Assembly: GCF_001592285.1 (NCBI RefSeq)
Contig: NZ_BCWQ01000001.1
Coordinates: 62,001-126,000, forward strand
Length of the DNA: 64,000 bases
Reading direction: 5' to 3'
Origin: Hydrogenophaga pseudoflava NBRC 102511
GTDB taxonomy: Bacteria; Pseudomonadota; Gammaproteobacteria; Burkholderiales; Burkholderiaceae_C
Below the pieces are notes generated by a model. That model saw only the letters and a list, made by a program, of their open reading frames with translations, had not been told where the DNA came from and did not search any database. The position numbers and the translations under genes were made by a program. Below are positions 41,866 through 52,132 of the stretch, one piece after another. Numbering within the stretch: position 1 is the first letter of the stretch; each line of letters opens with the position of its first letter.

Positions 41866-42534
41866 ATGCCAGGCCAGCCATCCCCAACCCCGACACCCTC
41901 CGAGCTCCGCAAGGACCGGCGCCGCGCCACCGTGGCGCGGATTGCGGACGCTCATTTGTCCGCCATGGGTGGCACCCTGGCCGACACCATCGGTCACGAC
42001 AGCCGGCAGCGCCTGGTCTGGCTGGCGCTGCTGGCCATGCCCCTGCTGTTTCCGGTGGCGCTGCCGGGCATGGGCTCGGCTGTCGGGGTCTTCTGTCTGG
42101 TGATCGCCTTCGGTCTCTGCGCCGGCCGGTCGGTGCCCCTGCCCGCTTGGCTCGGTGAGCGGACGCTGAACGACCGTGTCCGGGAACTGCTCACCCGCAT
42201 GCTCGCCCGCGTCATCCATCTCATTGCGCGTCTGGGGCGGCCCCGGCTACTGGGCCTGAGCCACCACTCCGCGCGCTGGGCCAACGGCCTGATGCTGTCG
42301 GTGGCGGGGGTCTCCATGGTGGTGCCGGTGCCCGTCATCAGTTTTGACAACGTGCTGCCCGCCCTGGCCATGGTGCTGACGGCCTGGGGCCTGCGCCTGC
42401 GCGATGGCCTGATGCTGCTGGCCGGGCACGTGGCGACGCTGGTGGCCGCCGCGTCGGTGGTGCTGCTGTGGTGGGGGGGCTCGCAACTGGTGGTCGACCT
42501 GCTCACGAGACTTGGCGTCCCCGCCCTGCAGTGA
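41866..42534 (+). CDS. ExoD-family exopolysaccharide synthesis protein
   Basis: A 222-residue membrane protein with about four hydrophobic segments (LVWLALLAMPLLFPVALPGM, AVGVFCLVIAFGLCAG, WANGLMLSVAGVSMVVPVPVISF, DGLMLLAGHVATLVAAASVVLLW), matching the ExoD family. A cytoplasmic N terminus of about 45 residues precedes them. Start at 41866 is a best guess; no strong ribosome site helps. ExoD affects exopolysaccharide in rhizobia, but no polysaccharide genes are nearby. Convergent with the histidine kinase gene. Confidence 0.78.
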   Translation: MPGQPSPTPTPSELRKDRRRATVARIADAHLSAMGGTLADTIGHDSRQRLVWLALLAMPLLFPVALPGMGSAVGVFCLVIAFGLCAGRSVPLPAWLGERTLNDRVRELLTRMLARVIHLIARLGRPRLLGLSHHSARWANGLMLSVAGVSMVVPVPVISFDNVLPALAMVLTAWGLRLRDGLMLLAGHVATLVAAASVVLLWWGGSQLVVDLLTRLGVPALQ

Positions 42535-42558
42535 CCGCAAGCGGCACACGCCACCGGT

Positions 42559-44594
42559 TCATCCGCCGGGTCTTCCGTCCCGTGTGTTCACCGCCGCCGG
42601 CGCCTGTGGCTCGGTCAATAGCCGCACGCCGAACACGGCACCGCTGTGGCCATCCTCCCGGTTCCCCGCGAAGATGCCGCCGCCGTAGCGCTCCACCAGC
42701 CCCAGGCTGATCCACAGGCCCAGACCGTTGCCGTCGTTCTTGGTGGTGAAGAAGGGCCGGAACAGGCGCTCGGCCACGCCCGGTGCCAGCCCCGGCCCCG
42801 AGTCCTGCACCTGCAGCAGCGCACCACGCGCGCCGTGCTCGTCGGTCCAGTCCCGCGTGACCAGTCGCAGCGTGCCGCCCTTGGGCATGGCCTGGATGGC
42901 GTTGATGAGCAGGTTGATGATGACTTGCTGCAGCTCCTGCCGGTTCAGGCCTACGCGCTGCGTGGCTTGAAGGTCGCGCACCACTTCGATGCGGGTCTGC
43001 GCCAGCAGGTGCGCCACCAGCACCAGGCTGTCGTGCACGGTCTGGTTGAGGTCCAGCGTCTCCACGTAGCCGGCGTACTCGGTGGGCCGCGCGTACTGCA
43101 GCAGCTGGGTGACGATCAGGCGCATGCGCTCGACCTGTTCGTCCAGCAGCCTGAACTCTGCCGTCACCGGCCGGGCCTGCGGGCCCAGGGTGTCGCGGAT
43201 CAGGTCGAGGTTGCCCTGCATCACCGCGATCGGGTTGTTGATCTCGTGTGCGATGCTGGCCGTGAGCTGGCCGATGGCGGCGAGCTTTTCGCTCTTGACC
43301 AGTTGCTGCTGCGCCAGCCGCAGCGAGGCGTTGCTCTCCTCCAGCTCGCGCGTGCGCTCGGCCACCTTCTGGTCCAGCTCTTCGCCCCAGCGGCGCAGCG
43401 CGGCGGTGTTCTCGTCGATCACGTCCAGCAGCTGGTCCAGGTGGCCGGCCAGGGCGCCGAGCTCGTCGCGCGCCGGCAAGGTGCCCACACGGGCCGCGGC
43501 CTCGCCGTCCTCCACGCGCTGCATGGTGCGGTTCATCTGCTCCACCGGCTTGAAGATGCTGCGCGCCCAGCGCACCGAGAACCAGGCCGACACCGCCATC
43601 ACCGCCAGGAAGATCAGGCCCATGACGGCCAGCATGGCGTGGCGCACCCAGCGGAAGGGCGACTCCAGGAAACCCACGTAGAGCATGCCCACACGCTGTC
43701 CCGCGGCGTCCAGCAGCGGTTCGTAGGCCGAGACGTACCAGTCGTTGACCACGAAGGCGCGGTCCAGCCAGGTCTCACCCTGGCCGAGCACCCGGTCGCG
43801 CACGGTCTGCGACACGCGGGTGCCGATGGCGCGCTGGTCCTGGAACAGGCGCACGTTGGTGGTGATGCGCACGTCGTCGAGGAACAGGGTGGCGGTGCCC
43901 TCGCTGCCGAAGGGCAGGGCGCCTTCGGGATAGACGATGCGGTTGATGTGGTCGATGAAATCCAGGTTCTGGTTGAGCAGCAGACCGCCCACCAGCAGGG
44001 CCTGGGGCTGGCCCGCGGCGTCCCGCACCGGCTGCAGCGCCAGCAGCACCAGGGCGCGGTCTTCCGTGGCGCGGGCATCGGGCGCGGCGTTGCGCGTGCT
44101 CACCAGCGGGATGTGCAGGCGAGGCAGCAACCGCGGGGCGAGGGCCGCGAGTTCGTCGCGCGAGAGGCGCACGATCTGCGCGGACCTTGCGGGCGTCGTC
44201 GCGGCCGTTTGCAGCAGCGACGCCACACCGGCGGGCAGGGTGGCGCTCGGGTCGTCCTGGCGCATGAGCAGCAGGAAGTCCAGCCCCAGCTCCTGCCGGT
44301 CGGCCGCCAGGCGTGCGGCCAGGTCACCACCGGCCATGGCCTGCAGCAGGCGCTGCGAACGCGCCACGCCGCGCGTGCCGCTGCCCACCTCGGCCAGGGT
44401 CTGGTCGAAGTAGCCGCGCGCCACGGCCAGATCGCTGCGCACCTTGGTGATCAGCAGACGGTCGTAGGTGACGCTGCTCCACACCGCGATGGCCAGCACC
44501 AGGAGGGGGAACACCACCAGCAGCGGCAGCAGCGCCATGGCCAGCAGCTTGTTGCGCACCGAGGTGGCGAGCCAGCGCGGTGTGGGCAGCTTCA

Positions 44595-44595
<1 letters not shown>
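42559..44595 (-). CDS. Sensor histidine kinase with periplasmic Cache-like domain
   Basis: A 678-residue membrane kinase. TM1 is around residues 14-40 (LLAMALLPLLVVFPLLVLAIAVW). A large periplasmic double-Cache-like region follows (about 45-315), then TM2 (MLAVMGLIFLAVMAVSAWF), HAMP, a coiled coil, HisKA with the phosphorylated His in SIAHEINNPIAVMQG and HATPase with NLLINAIQAM, DSGPGL and FFTTKNDGNGLGLWIS. The start overlaps the upstream regulator stop by one base. Its position suggests control of the formate dehydrogenase operon; the ligand may be formate or another small acid, which is inference. Confidence 0.93.
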
Positions 44596-46001
<1,406 letters not shown>

Positions 46002-46099
46002 CCGGCGGCATTCTACGGAGGAGGTGGAGCAATTCACTCGGATATTGGCGCCGATCCGACAACGTGGCCCGCCGGAGCAGCGGTGATGGTGGGATGTGG

Positions 46100-46120
46100 G
46101 TCGCGACAAATTGTCGCGAC
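46100..46120. promoter_or_regulatory. Palindromic activator site 1
   Basis: Ten-base arms GTCGCGACAA and TTGTCGCGAC are perfectly complementary around a single A. It lies about 135 bp upstream of the -24/-12 element and about 100 bp upstream of the response regulator start, as expected for an enhancer bound by an NtrC-type dimer. Confidence 0.7.
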
Positions 46121-46126
46121 TGGCCT

Positions 46127-46139
46127 CGACAGCTTGTCG
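46127..46139. promoter_or_regulatory. Palindromic activator site 2
   Basis: CGACA-GC-TTGTCG repeats the core of site 1 (CGACA-AA-TTGTCG) with an exact offset of 23 bp, about two helical turns. This places both dimers on one DNA face. Confidence 0.65.
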
Positions 46140-46245
46140 GCGTGATGGGCGACTGCGGTGCCTGAGGTGCGGGTATTCCCTTGAATTCGGATGTTTCAAG
46201 GGCGATCAAGCGCCCCGGATACCGTCACAGGTGCTGGTGTCGGGT

Positions 46246-46261
46246 TGGCATGGTTCTCGCT
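46246..46261 (+). promoter_or_regulatory. Putative sigma-54 (-24/-12) promoter of the fdh operon
   Basis: TGGCATG-GTTC-TCGCT matches the consensus TGGCACG-N4-TTGCT with the invariant GG and GC dinucleotides separated by exactly 10 bases; one T of the -12 block is C. It lies 190 bp before the first gene and downstream of two palindromic activator sites. Confidence 0.6.
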
Positions 46262-46451
46262 GGGTTGTCGTCGCTTTCATGCCGGCGCAAATGGGGCGCG
46301 TCGGCCGGGCTGTCAACCCGCTCCGGCGCTGAGGGTCGGCACATGGCGTCGGCTTGCGCCGGCACTGGGCCTTGGTTAGATTCCACATATGCAAAAAGTC
46401 CACATGATGTGCCGTGCACGCCAGCCGGACGTCGTTCCACAGGAGACACGC

Positions 46452-46670
46452 ATGAGCAAGCCCCAACCCGAATCCCGCGGCCGCCTGAGCCGCCGCACGC
46501 TGTTTGCGGGCGCTGGCACCGTCGGTGCGCTGGCCGCTGCGACCAGCCTGTTGCCCTCAGTGCAGGGCACGCCCGAACCCGAGGCTGCCGCCCGCCCGGC
46601 TCCCGAGCGGGGCGGTGGCTACAGCCTGACCGATCACGTCAAGCAGTACTACAAGACCACCCGGATCTGA
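46452..46670 (+). CDS. Small Tat-signal protein preceding formate dehydrogenase
   Basis: A 72-residue protein with a twin-arginine signal (LSRRTLFAGAGTVGALAAATSLLP, Arg14-Arg15) and a mature part of about 35 residues ending GGGYSLTDHVKQYYKTTRI. Similar tiny Tat proteins precede periplasmic formate dehydrogenase genes in many proteobacteria. It could be an escort or small subunit. A strong AGGAGACA site sits before the ATG at 46452. It is followed by the alpha subunit after 17 bp. Confidence 0.82.
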   Translation: MSKPQPESRGRLSRRTLFAGAGTVGALAAATSLLPSVQGTPEPEAAARPAPERGGGYSLTDHVKQYYKTTRI

Positions 46671-46687
46671 ACCCGAGGAGCCCCACG

Positions 46688-49648
46688 ATGTTGCTCACCA
46701 AAAAAACCGCGGGCGCGGCCGCCACTGGCCGCAGCCACGCCTTTGTTCACAGCCTGCAGCGCGGCCTGGCGTCGGCGCTGCCCACCATGGACCGCCGGTC
46801 CTTCCTGCGCCGCTCGGGTCTGGGTGTCGGCGTCGGCATCGCCGCCTCGCAGCTGACCCTGGTCAAGAAGGCCAAGGCCGCTGCGGGTGGCTCGATCGAC
46901 GGCACTGGAAAAATCGAGGTCCGCCGCACCGTCTGCACCCACTGCTCGGTGGGCTGTGCGACCGACGCCATCGTGGAGAACGGCGTCTGGGTGCGCCAGG
47001 AGCCGGTGTTCGACTCGCCGATCAACCTGGGATCGCACTGCGCCAAGGGCGCGGCCCTGCGCGAGCACGGCCACGGTGAATACCGCCTGCGCTATCCGAT
47101 GAAACTGGTCGACGGCAAATACCAGAAGATCAGCTGGGACCAGGCGCTGGACGAAATCACCGCCAAGATGAAGGCGCTGAAGGAAGCCAGTGGCCCGGAT
47201 TCGGTCTACTTCATCGGCTCGTCCAAGCACAACAACGAACAGGCCTACCTGCTGCGCAAGTTCGTGAGCTTCTGGGGCAGCAACAACTGCGACCACCAGG
47301 CGCGCATCTGCCACTCCACCACGGTGGCCGGCGTCGCGAACACCTGGGGTTACGGCGCGATGACCAACTCGTACAACGACATGCAGAACAGCAAGTGCGC
47401 GTTGTACATCGGCTCCAATGCGGCCGAGGCGCACCCGGTGTCCATGCTGCACATGCTGCATGCCAAGGAGAACGGCTGCAAGATGATCGTGGTGGACCCG
47501 CGTTTCACCCGCACAGCCGCCAAGGCCGACGAATACGTGCGCATCCGCTCAGGCACCGACATTCCCTTCCTGTTCGGGCTGCTGCACCACATCTTCAAGA
47601 ACGGCTGGGAAGACAAGCAGTACATCAACGACCGCGTCTATGGCATGGACAAGGTGCGTGAAGAGGTGCTGGCCAAGTGGACGCCGGCGGCCGTCGAAGA
47701 GGCCTGCGGTGTCAAGGAAGAGCAGATGGCCAAGGTGGCCAAGATGATGGCCGAAGCCAAACCCGCCACCATCGTCTGGTGCATGGGCCAGACCCAGCAC
47801 TCGATCGGCAACGCCATGGTGCGTGCATCCTGCATCCTGCAGCTGGCGCTGGGCAACGTGGGCAAGAGTGGTGGCGGCACCAACATCTTCCGCGGCCACG
47901 ACAACGTGCAGGGCGCCACCGACGTCGGCCCCAACCCCGATTCGCTGCCGGGTTACTACGGCCTGGCCGCCGGCTCCTGGAAGCACTTCGCGGCCGCCTG
48001 GGGTGTGGAGTACGACTGGATCAAGGCCCAGTACGCCGAGGGCATGATGGAAAAGCCCGGCATCACCGTCTCGCGCTGGATCGATGGTGTGCTGGAGAAG
48101 AACGAGCTGATCGACCAGGAGAACAACCTGCGCGGCGTGTTCTTCTGGGGCCACGCGCCCAACTCGCAGACCCGCGGTCTGGAGATGAAGCGCGCGATGG
48201 ACAAGCTGGACCTGCTGGTCGTGGTCGATCCCTACCCCTCGGCCACCGCGGCGATGGCCGCCATGCCCGGCAAGCCTGAAGACCTGAACCCCGACCGCGC
48301 GGTCTACCTGCTGCCGGCGGCCACGCAGTTCGAGACCAGCGGTTCCTGCACCGCATCCAACCGCTCCCTCCAGTGGCGCGAGAAGGTGATCGACCCGCTG
48401 TGGGAGAGCCGCAGCGACCACATGATCATGTACCAGTTCGCGCAGAAGCTGGGCTTCGACAAGGAGCTGTGCAAGAACTACAAGATGCAGCAGGTCAAGG
48501 GTCTGGACGAGCCCGTGCCCGAGGACATCCTGCGCGAGATCAACCGCAGCGTCTGGACCATTGGCTACACCGGCCAGAGCCCCGAGCGCCTGAAGGCCCA
48601 CATGCGCAACATGGGCGCCTTCGACATCAAGACGCTCAAGTGCAAGGGCAAGGTGGTGGACAAGGAAACCGGCTACGACATGTCCGGCGACTACTTCGGC
48701 CTGCCTTGGCCCTGCTACGGCACGCCCGAGATCAAGCACCCGGGCTCGGCCAACCTGTACGACACCTCCAGGCACGTGATGGACGGTGGCGGCAACTTCC
48801 GCGCCAACTTCGGCGTCGAGCGTGAAGGCGTGAGCCTGCTGGCCGAGGACGGCTCGCATTCGCTGGGTGCCGAGATCACCACCGGCTATCCCGAGTTCGA
48901 CCACCTGCTGCTCAAGAAGCTGGGCTGGTGGGACGACCTGAGCGATGCCGAGAAGGCCAAGGCCGAAGGCAAGAACTGGAAGACCGACCCGACGGGCGCC
49001 ATCATCCGCGTGGCCATGGCCCACGGCTGCCACCCGTTCGGCAACGCCAAGGCGCGCGCGATTGTCTGGAACTTCCCCGACGGCATCCCTCAGCACCGCG
49101 AGCCGATCTACGGCATCCGTCCCGACCTGGTGGCCAAGTACCCGAGCCACGACGACCAGAAGAACCGCTGGCGCCTGCCCATCCTCTACAAGTCGCTGCA
49201 GCAGAAAAACGTCGAGGACAAGGTCCACGAGAAATTCCCGTTCATCATGACCTCGGGCCGGCTGGTCGAGTACGAAGGTGGCGGTGAAGAGACGCGTTCC
49301 AATCCCTGGCTGGCCGAGCTTCAGCAGGAGATGTTCATCGAGCTCAACCCGGCCGCCGCGGCGGCGCGCGGCATCCGCAACGGCGAGCGCGTCTGGGTCA
49401 GCACCCCCACCGGTGCGCGCCTGAACGTGCAGGCCCTGGTGACCGAGCGGGTGGACGAGCACACGGTGTTCATGCCCTTCCACTTCTCCGGCCGCTGGCA
49501 GGGTGAGGACATGAAGGCTTACTACCCGGCCGGCGCCATGCCGGTGGTGCGCGGCGAAGCCATCAACACCGCCACGACCTACGGTTACGACATCGTGACC
49601 ATGATGCAAGAAACCAAGACGACGGTCTGCAACGTCGAAAAAGCATAA
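46688..49648 (+). CDS. Formate dehydrogenase alpha (catalytic Mo/W) subunit
   Basis: Oxidises formate in the periplasm. The 986-residue protein has a Tat signal (MDRRSFLRRSGLGVGVGIAA, about 34-54), the proximal 4Fe-4S site Cys83, Cys86, Cys90, Cys118, and the Mo-bis-MGD domains. The metal ligand position is Cys208 followed by His209 in QARICHSTTVAG: a cysteine replaces the selenocysteine of E. coli FdnG/FdhF, so no SECIS is needed. A long insertion around 620-760 and the C-terminal MGD-binding domain (FIMTSGRLVEYEGGG, MPFHFSGRW) follow. The ATG at 46688 is chosen over open frame upstream. Confidence 0.95.
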   Translation: MLLTKKTAGAAATGRSHAFVHSLQRGLASALPTMDRRSFLRRSGLGVGVGIAASQLTLVKKAKAAAGGSIDGTGKIEVRRTVCTHCSVGCATDAIVENGVWVRQEPVFDSPINLGSHCAKGAALREHGHGEYRLRYPMKLVDGKYQKISWDQALDEITAKMKALKEASGPDSVYFIGSSKHNNEQAYLLRKFVSFWGSNNCDHQARICHSTTVAGVANTWGYGAMTNSYNDMQNSKCALYIGSNAAEAHPVSMLHMLHAKENGCKMIVVDPRFTRTAAKADEYVRIRSGTDIPFLFGLLHHIFKNGWEDKQYINDRVYGMDKVREEVLAKWTPAAVEEACGVKEEQMAKVAKMMAEAKPATIVWCMGQTQHSIGNAMVRASCILQLALGNVGKSGGGTNIFRGHDNVQGATDVGPNPDSLPGYYGLAAGSWKHFAAAWGVEYDWIKAQYAEGMMEKPGITVSRWIDGVLEKNELIDQENNLRGVFFWGHAPNSQTRGLEMKRAMDKLDLLVVVDPYPSATAAMAAMPGKPEDLNPDRAVYLLPAATQFETSGSCTASNRSLQWREKVIDPLWESRSDHMIMYQFAQKLGFDKELCKNYKMQQVKGLDEPVPEDILREINRSVWTIGYTGQSPERLKAHMRNMGAFDIKTLKCKGKVVDKETGYDMSGDYFGLPWPCYGTPEIKHPGSANLYDTSRHVMDGGGNFRANFGVEREGVSLLAEDGSHSLGAEITTGYPEFDHLLLKKLGWWDDLSDAEKAKAEGKNWKTDPTGAIIRVAMAHGCHPFGNAKARAIVWNFPDGIPQHREPIYGIRPDLVAKYPSHDDQKNRWRLPILYKSLQQKNVEDKVHEKFPFIMTSGRLVEYEGGGEETRSNPWLAELQQEMFIELNPAAAAARGIRNGERVWVSTPTGARLNVQALVTERVDEHTVFMPFHFSGRWQGEDMKAYYPAGAMPVVRGEAINTATTYGYDIVTMMQETKTTVCNVEKA

Positions 49649-49659
49649 GGAGACGCGCG

Positions 49660-50265
49660 ATGGCACGAATGAAATTCATCTGTGACGCCGAGCGCTGCAT
49701 CGAGTGCAACGGCTGCGTCACCGCCTGCAAGAACGAGCACGAGGTGCCCTGGGGCGTGAACCGCCGCCGCGTGGTCACGCTCAACGACGGCGTGCCGGGC
49801 GAGAAGTCGATCTCGGTGGCCTGCATGCACTGCAGCGACGCGCCTTGCATGGCGGTCTGCCCGGTCAACTGCTTCTACCGCACCGACGAAGGTGTGGTGC
49901 TGCACGACAAGGACGTCTGCATCGGCTGCGGCTACTGCAGCTACGCCTGCCCCTTCGGCGCCCCCCAGTTCCCCAGCCAGGGCACCTTCGGTGTGCGCGG
50001 CAAGATGGACAAGTGCACCTTCTGCGCCGGTGGCCCGGAGGAGCACGGCAGCGAAGCCGAGTTCGAGAAGTACGGTCGCAACCGCCTGGCCGAAGGCAAG
50101 CTGCCGGCCTGCGCCGAGCAGTGCTCGACCAAGGCCCTGCTCGCGGGTGACGGCGACGTGGTGGCCGACATCTTCCGCAGCCGCGTGCTGCGCCGTGGCA
50201 AGGGCGCCGAAGTCTGGGGCTGGGGCACGGCCTACGGCACCGCACAGGGAGGGACCAAGTCGTGA
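49660..50265 (+). CDS. Formate dehydrogenase beta (iron-sulfur) subunit
   Basis: A 201-residue electron-transfer subunit with four ferredoxin-type 4Fe-4S sites: the first at Cys13-x2-Cys16-x2-Cys19-x3-Cys23, others in CMHCSDAPCMAVCP, CIGCGYCSYACPFG and CTFC...CAEQC. It has no membrane anchor, unlike FdnH, and resembles the Fdh3B type. It has no signal of its own and is probably exported with the Tat-signal alpha subunit. It follows alpha by 11 bp with AAGGAGA as ribosome site. Confidence 0.95.
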   Translation: MARMKFICDAERCIECNGCVTACKNEHEVPWGVNRRRVVTLNDGVPGEKSISVACMHCSDAPCMAVCPVNCFYRTDEGVVLHDKDVCIGCGYCSYACPFGAPQFPSQGTFGVRGKMDKCTFCAGGPEEHGSEAEFEKYGRNRLAEGKLPACAEQCSTKALLAGDGDVVADIFRSRVLRRGKGAEVWGWGTAYGTAQGGTKS

Positions 50266-50504
50266 TGCGCAAGACCCTGACCATCTTCGGGCTGCTGGCG
50301 TGCGCCGCGGTCCTCTCCGCCTGCGGCGAGAAGCCCCAGGAAACCACCGGTGTGCGCCAGGACACCGCGCCTTATGCCGGCGTCGGCAAGAGCCAGTACC
50401 AGCAGCCGGGATGGACGGTCGGCGACAAGGCCAGCTGGGAGCAGCAGCTCAAGGCGCGGGCCCAGTACGGCATGAACGACTACACCCGCGTCAGCTCTCA
50501 GTGA
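50265..50504 (+). CDS. Small lipoprotein between beta and gamma subunit genes
   Basis: A 79-residue predicted lipoprotein: signal MRKTLTIFGLLACAAVLSAC with acylated Cys20. A mature part of about 60 residues contains QYQQPGWTVGDKASWEQQLKARAQ. The ATG shares a base with the beta stop (GTGATG), so it is translationally coupled. No family was recognised. It may fix or stabilise the periplasmic formate dehydrogenase at the membrane; this rests on position alone. Confidence 0.8.
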   Translation: MRKTLTIFGLLACAAVLSACGEKPQETTGVRQDTAPYAGVGKSQYQQPGWTVGDKASWEQQLKARAQYGMNDYTRVSSQ

Positions 50505-50514
50505 GGAACCGCGC

Positions 50515-51723
50515 ATGAGCCAACCTACCTTTGCCCGACTGCGCGGCTGGGGCGTGGCGCTGTCGCTGGCCGGGACGCTGGGCCTGGTCCACGCACAGGC
50601 CGCCAGCACCCCGCCCGACGATCCCGCACCGCCCGCCACCCAGCAGGCGGCCCCGGCCGTGGGCGGCGTCAAGAGCGCGAACATCTTCGAGATCGCGCCC
50701 GACGCCAGCTCCGACCCGAACTACGCCAGCCAGACCAATGCCCAGCGCAAGCTGGTGCAGCCCGGCAACAACGCGCCCATGTGGCGCGATGTGGGCAAGG
50801 GCGTGACCGGCTACAGCAGCCTGCCGGTGACGCAGGCGCCCGAGGCCGGCAACCTGATCCAGCCCTTCGTGCAGTACCCGGGTTCGCGCCTGACGACTGC
50901 GGGCGAGGCCTGGCGCCAGGTGCGCAACAACTGGCTGATCCCCTACGGCGGTGCGCTGCTCTTCATCGTGCTGCTGACGCTGGCTATCTTCTACAAGACC
51001 AAGGGCCCGCTGGGTGGCCACCTGCCCGACACCGGCCGCAAGATCGAGCGCTTCACCCCGTTCGAGCGCGCCGCCCACTGGTCCAACGCCGGCGCCTTCA
51101 TCGCGCTGGCGGTTTCGGGCATCGTCATGGCCTTCGGCAAGTTCTTCCTGCTGCCGGTGATCGGCAGCACGCTGTTTGGCTGGCTGACCTTCGCGCTGAA
51201 GAATGTCCACAACTTCGTGGGCCCGCTGTTCGCGGTGTCGCTGCTGATCATCGTGATCACCTTCATCAAGGACAACATCGCCAACGCCGCCGACTTCGTC
51301 TGGCTCAGCAAGGCCGGCGGCATGCTGAGTGACAAGGAAGTGCCTTCTCACCGCTTCAACGCCGGTGAGAAGGGGCTGTTCTGGTGGGGCGTGACCATTC
51401 CCGGCATCGTGGTGGTGGGCTCGGGCCTGTTCCTGGACAAGCTGCTGCCGGGCATGCTGTACCTGCGTGGCGACATGCAGATCGCCCACATGCTGCATCT
51501 GGTGTGCGCGCTGTTGATGATGACGCTCATCATGGGCCACATCTACATGGGCACAGTCGGCGTCAAGGGCGCCTATGGCGCCATGAAGACGGGCTATGTG
51601 GACGAGGCCTGGGCCAAGGAACACCACGAGCTGTGGTACGACGACGTCAAGGCCGGCAAGATCCCCGCCCAGCGCAGCAAGTCCGGTCCGGCCGCACCGC
51701 TGCAGGCGCCCGCCAAGGCCTGA
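50515..51723 (+). CDS. Formate dehydrogenase gamma subunit (cytochrome b)
   Basis: A 402-residue membrane subunit that passes electrons to quinone. It has a signal peptide (about 1-28, ending VHAQA), a periplasmic region of about 110 residues not present in E. coli FdnI, then four transmembrane helices (LIPYGGALLFIVLLTLAIFY, WSNAGAFIALAVSGIVMAFG, NFVGPLFAVSLLIIVITFI, MLHLVCALLMMTLIMGHIYM). Haem-ligand histidines lie at AAHWSN, NVHNFVG, MLHLV and GHIYMG. It belongs to the FdoI/FdnI cytochrome b561-like family. Confidence 0.93.
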   Translation: MSQPTFARLRGWGVALSLAGTLGLVHAQAASTPPDDPAPPATQQAAPAVGGVKSANIFEIAPDASSDPNYASQTNAQRKLVQPGNNAPMWRDVGKGVTGYSSLPVTQAPEAGNLIQPFVQYPGSRLTTAGEAWRQVRNNWLIPYGGALLFIVLLTLAIFYKTKGPLGGHLPDTGRKIERFTPFERAAHWSNAGAFIALAVSGIVMAFGKFFLLPVIGSTLFGWLTFALKNVHNFVGPLFAVSLLIIVITFIKDNIANAADFVWLSKAGGMLSDKEVPSHRFNAGEKGLFWWGVTIPGIVVVGSGLFLDKLLPGMLYLRGDMQIAHMLHLVCALLMMTLIMGHIYMGTVGVKGAYGAMKTGYVDEAWAKEHHELWYDDVKAGKIPAQRSKSGPAAPLQAPAKA

Positions 51724-51739
51724 CCCTGAGGACGACACC

Positions 51740-52093
51740 ATGAAGAAGACATTCCTGCTGATGGCGCTGGCCGCCGTGTCCACGGCCACGCTGGCCAAGT
51801 TGCCCGCCCCCGTGCTGGACGACGCCGCCAAGGCCAAGGCCGAGGAGGCCAAGGCCAAGACCGCACACGCCGGCAAGGTGGACGCCTACAAGCTCTGCCT
51901 GTCGATGGACAAGGCGGCGGCCAACCACCAGAAGACCCTGGCCGCCGCGGGCAAGGCGGCCAAGCCGGCCACGGCCACGCCGCCCTGCGCCGATCCGGGC
52001 CCCTTTGTCTGGCCGGCGCCGGCTTCGGCGGCGGCTCCTGCAGCCCCGGCGGCGCCCGCACCTGCCGCGGCAGCCCCTGCCAAGAAGTCCTGA
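51740..52093 (+). CDS. Small secreted Ala/Lys/Pro-rich protein of the fdh operon
   Basis: A 117-residue protein with signal peptide MKKTFLLMALAAVSTATLA, a helical Lys/Ala-rich part (DDAAKAKAEEAKAKTAHAGK), two cysteines (KLCLSM and PPCADPGPF) that could form a disulfide, and an Ala/Pro repeat tail. AGGACGAC precedes the ATG at 51740. It lies 16 bp after gamma and 39 bp before fdhD, so it belongs to the operon. Function unknown. Confidence 0.78.
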   Translation: MKKTFLLMALAAVSTATLAKLPAPVLDDAAKAKAEEAKAKTAHAGKVDAYKLCLSMDKAAANHQKTLAAAGKAAKPATATPPCADPGPFVWPAPASAAAPAAPAAPAPAAAAPAKKS

Positions 52094-52132
52094 CGGCTTT
52101 CGCCGCCCGCGCGGCGGCGTATCCTCGACCGC

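Larger units (their letters stand above)
46002..46451. other. 450-bp regulatory intergenic region between the response regulator and fdh operon
   Basis: This is the longest non-coding stretch in the window. From left to right it holds a CGACA half-site near 46059, two palindromes with the shared core CGACA-N2-TTGTCG (46100-46139), a -24/-12-like element (46246-46261) and a leader of about 180 bases with no recognised RNA element. The sequence is less coding-like than its surroundings: its open frames contain no family features. Confidence 0.7.

Noticed and set aside
46181..46687. N-terminal extension of the formate dehydrogenase alpha subunit by about 169 codons
   Set aside because: The frame is open, but it runs through the promoter region and the small Tat protein gene, and the Tat signal fits a start at 46688.
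51974..52083. Ala/Pro repeats in the 117-residue protein as a DNA repeat array
   Set aside because: The DNA is a low-complexity coding run of GCC/GCG/CCC codons without a regular repeat unit.
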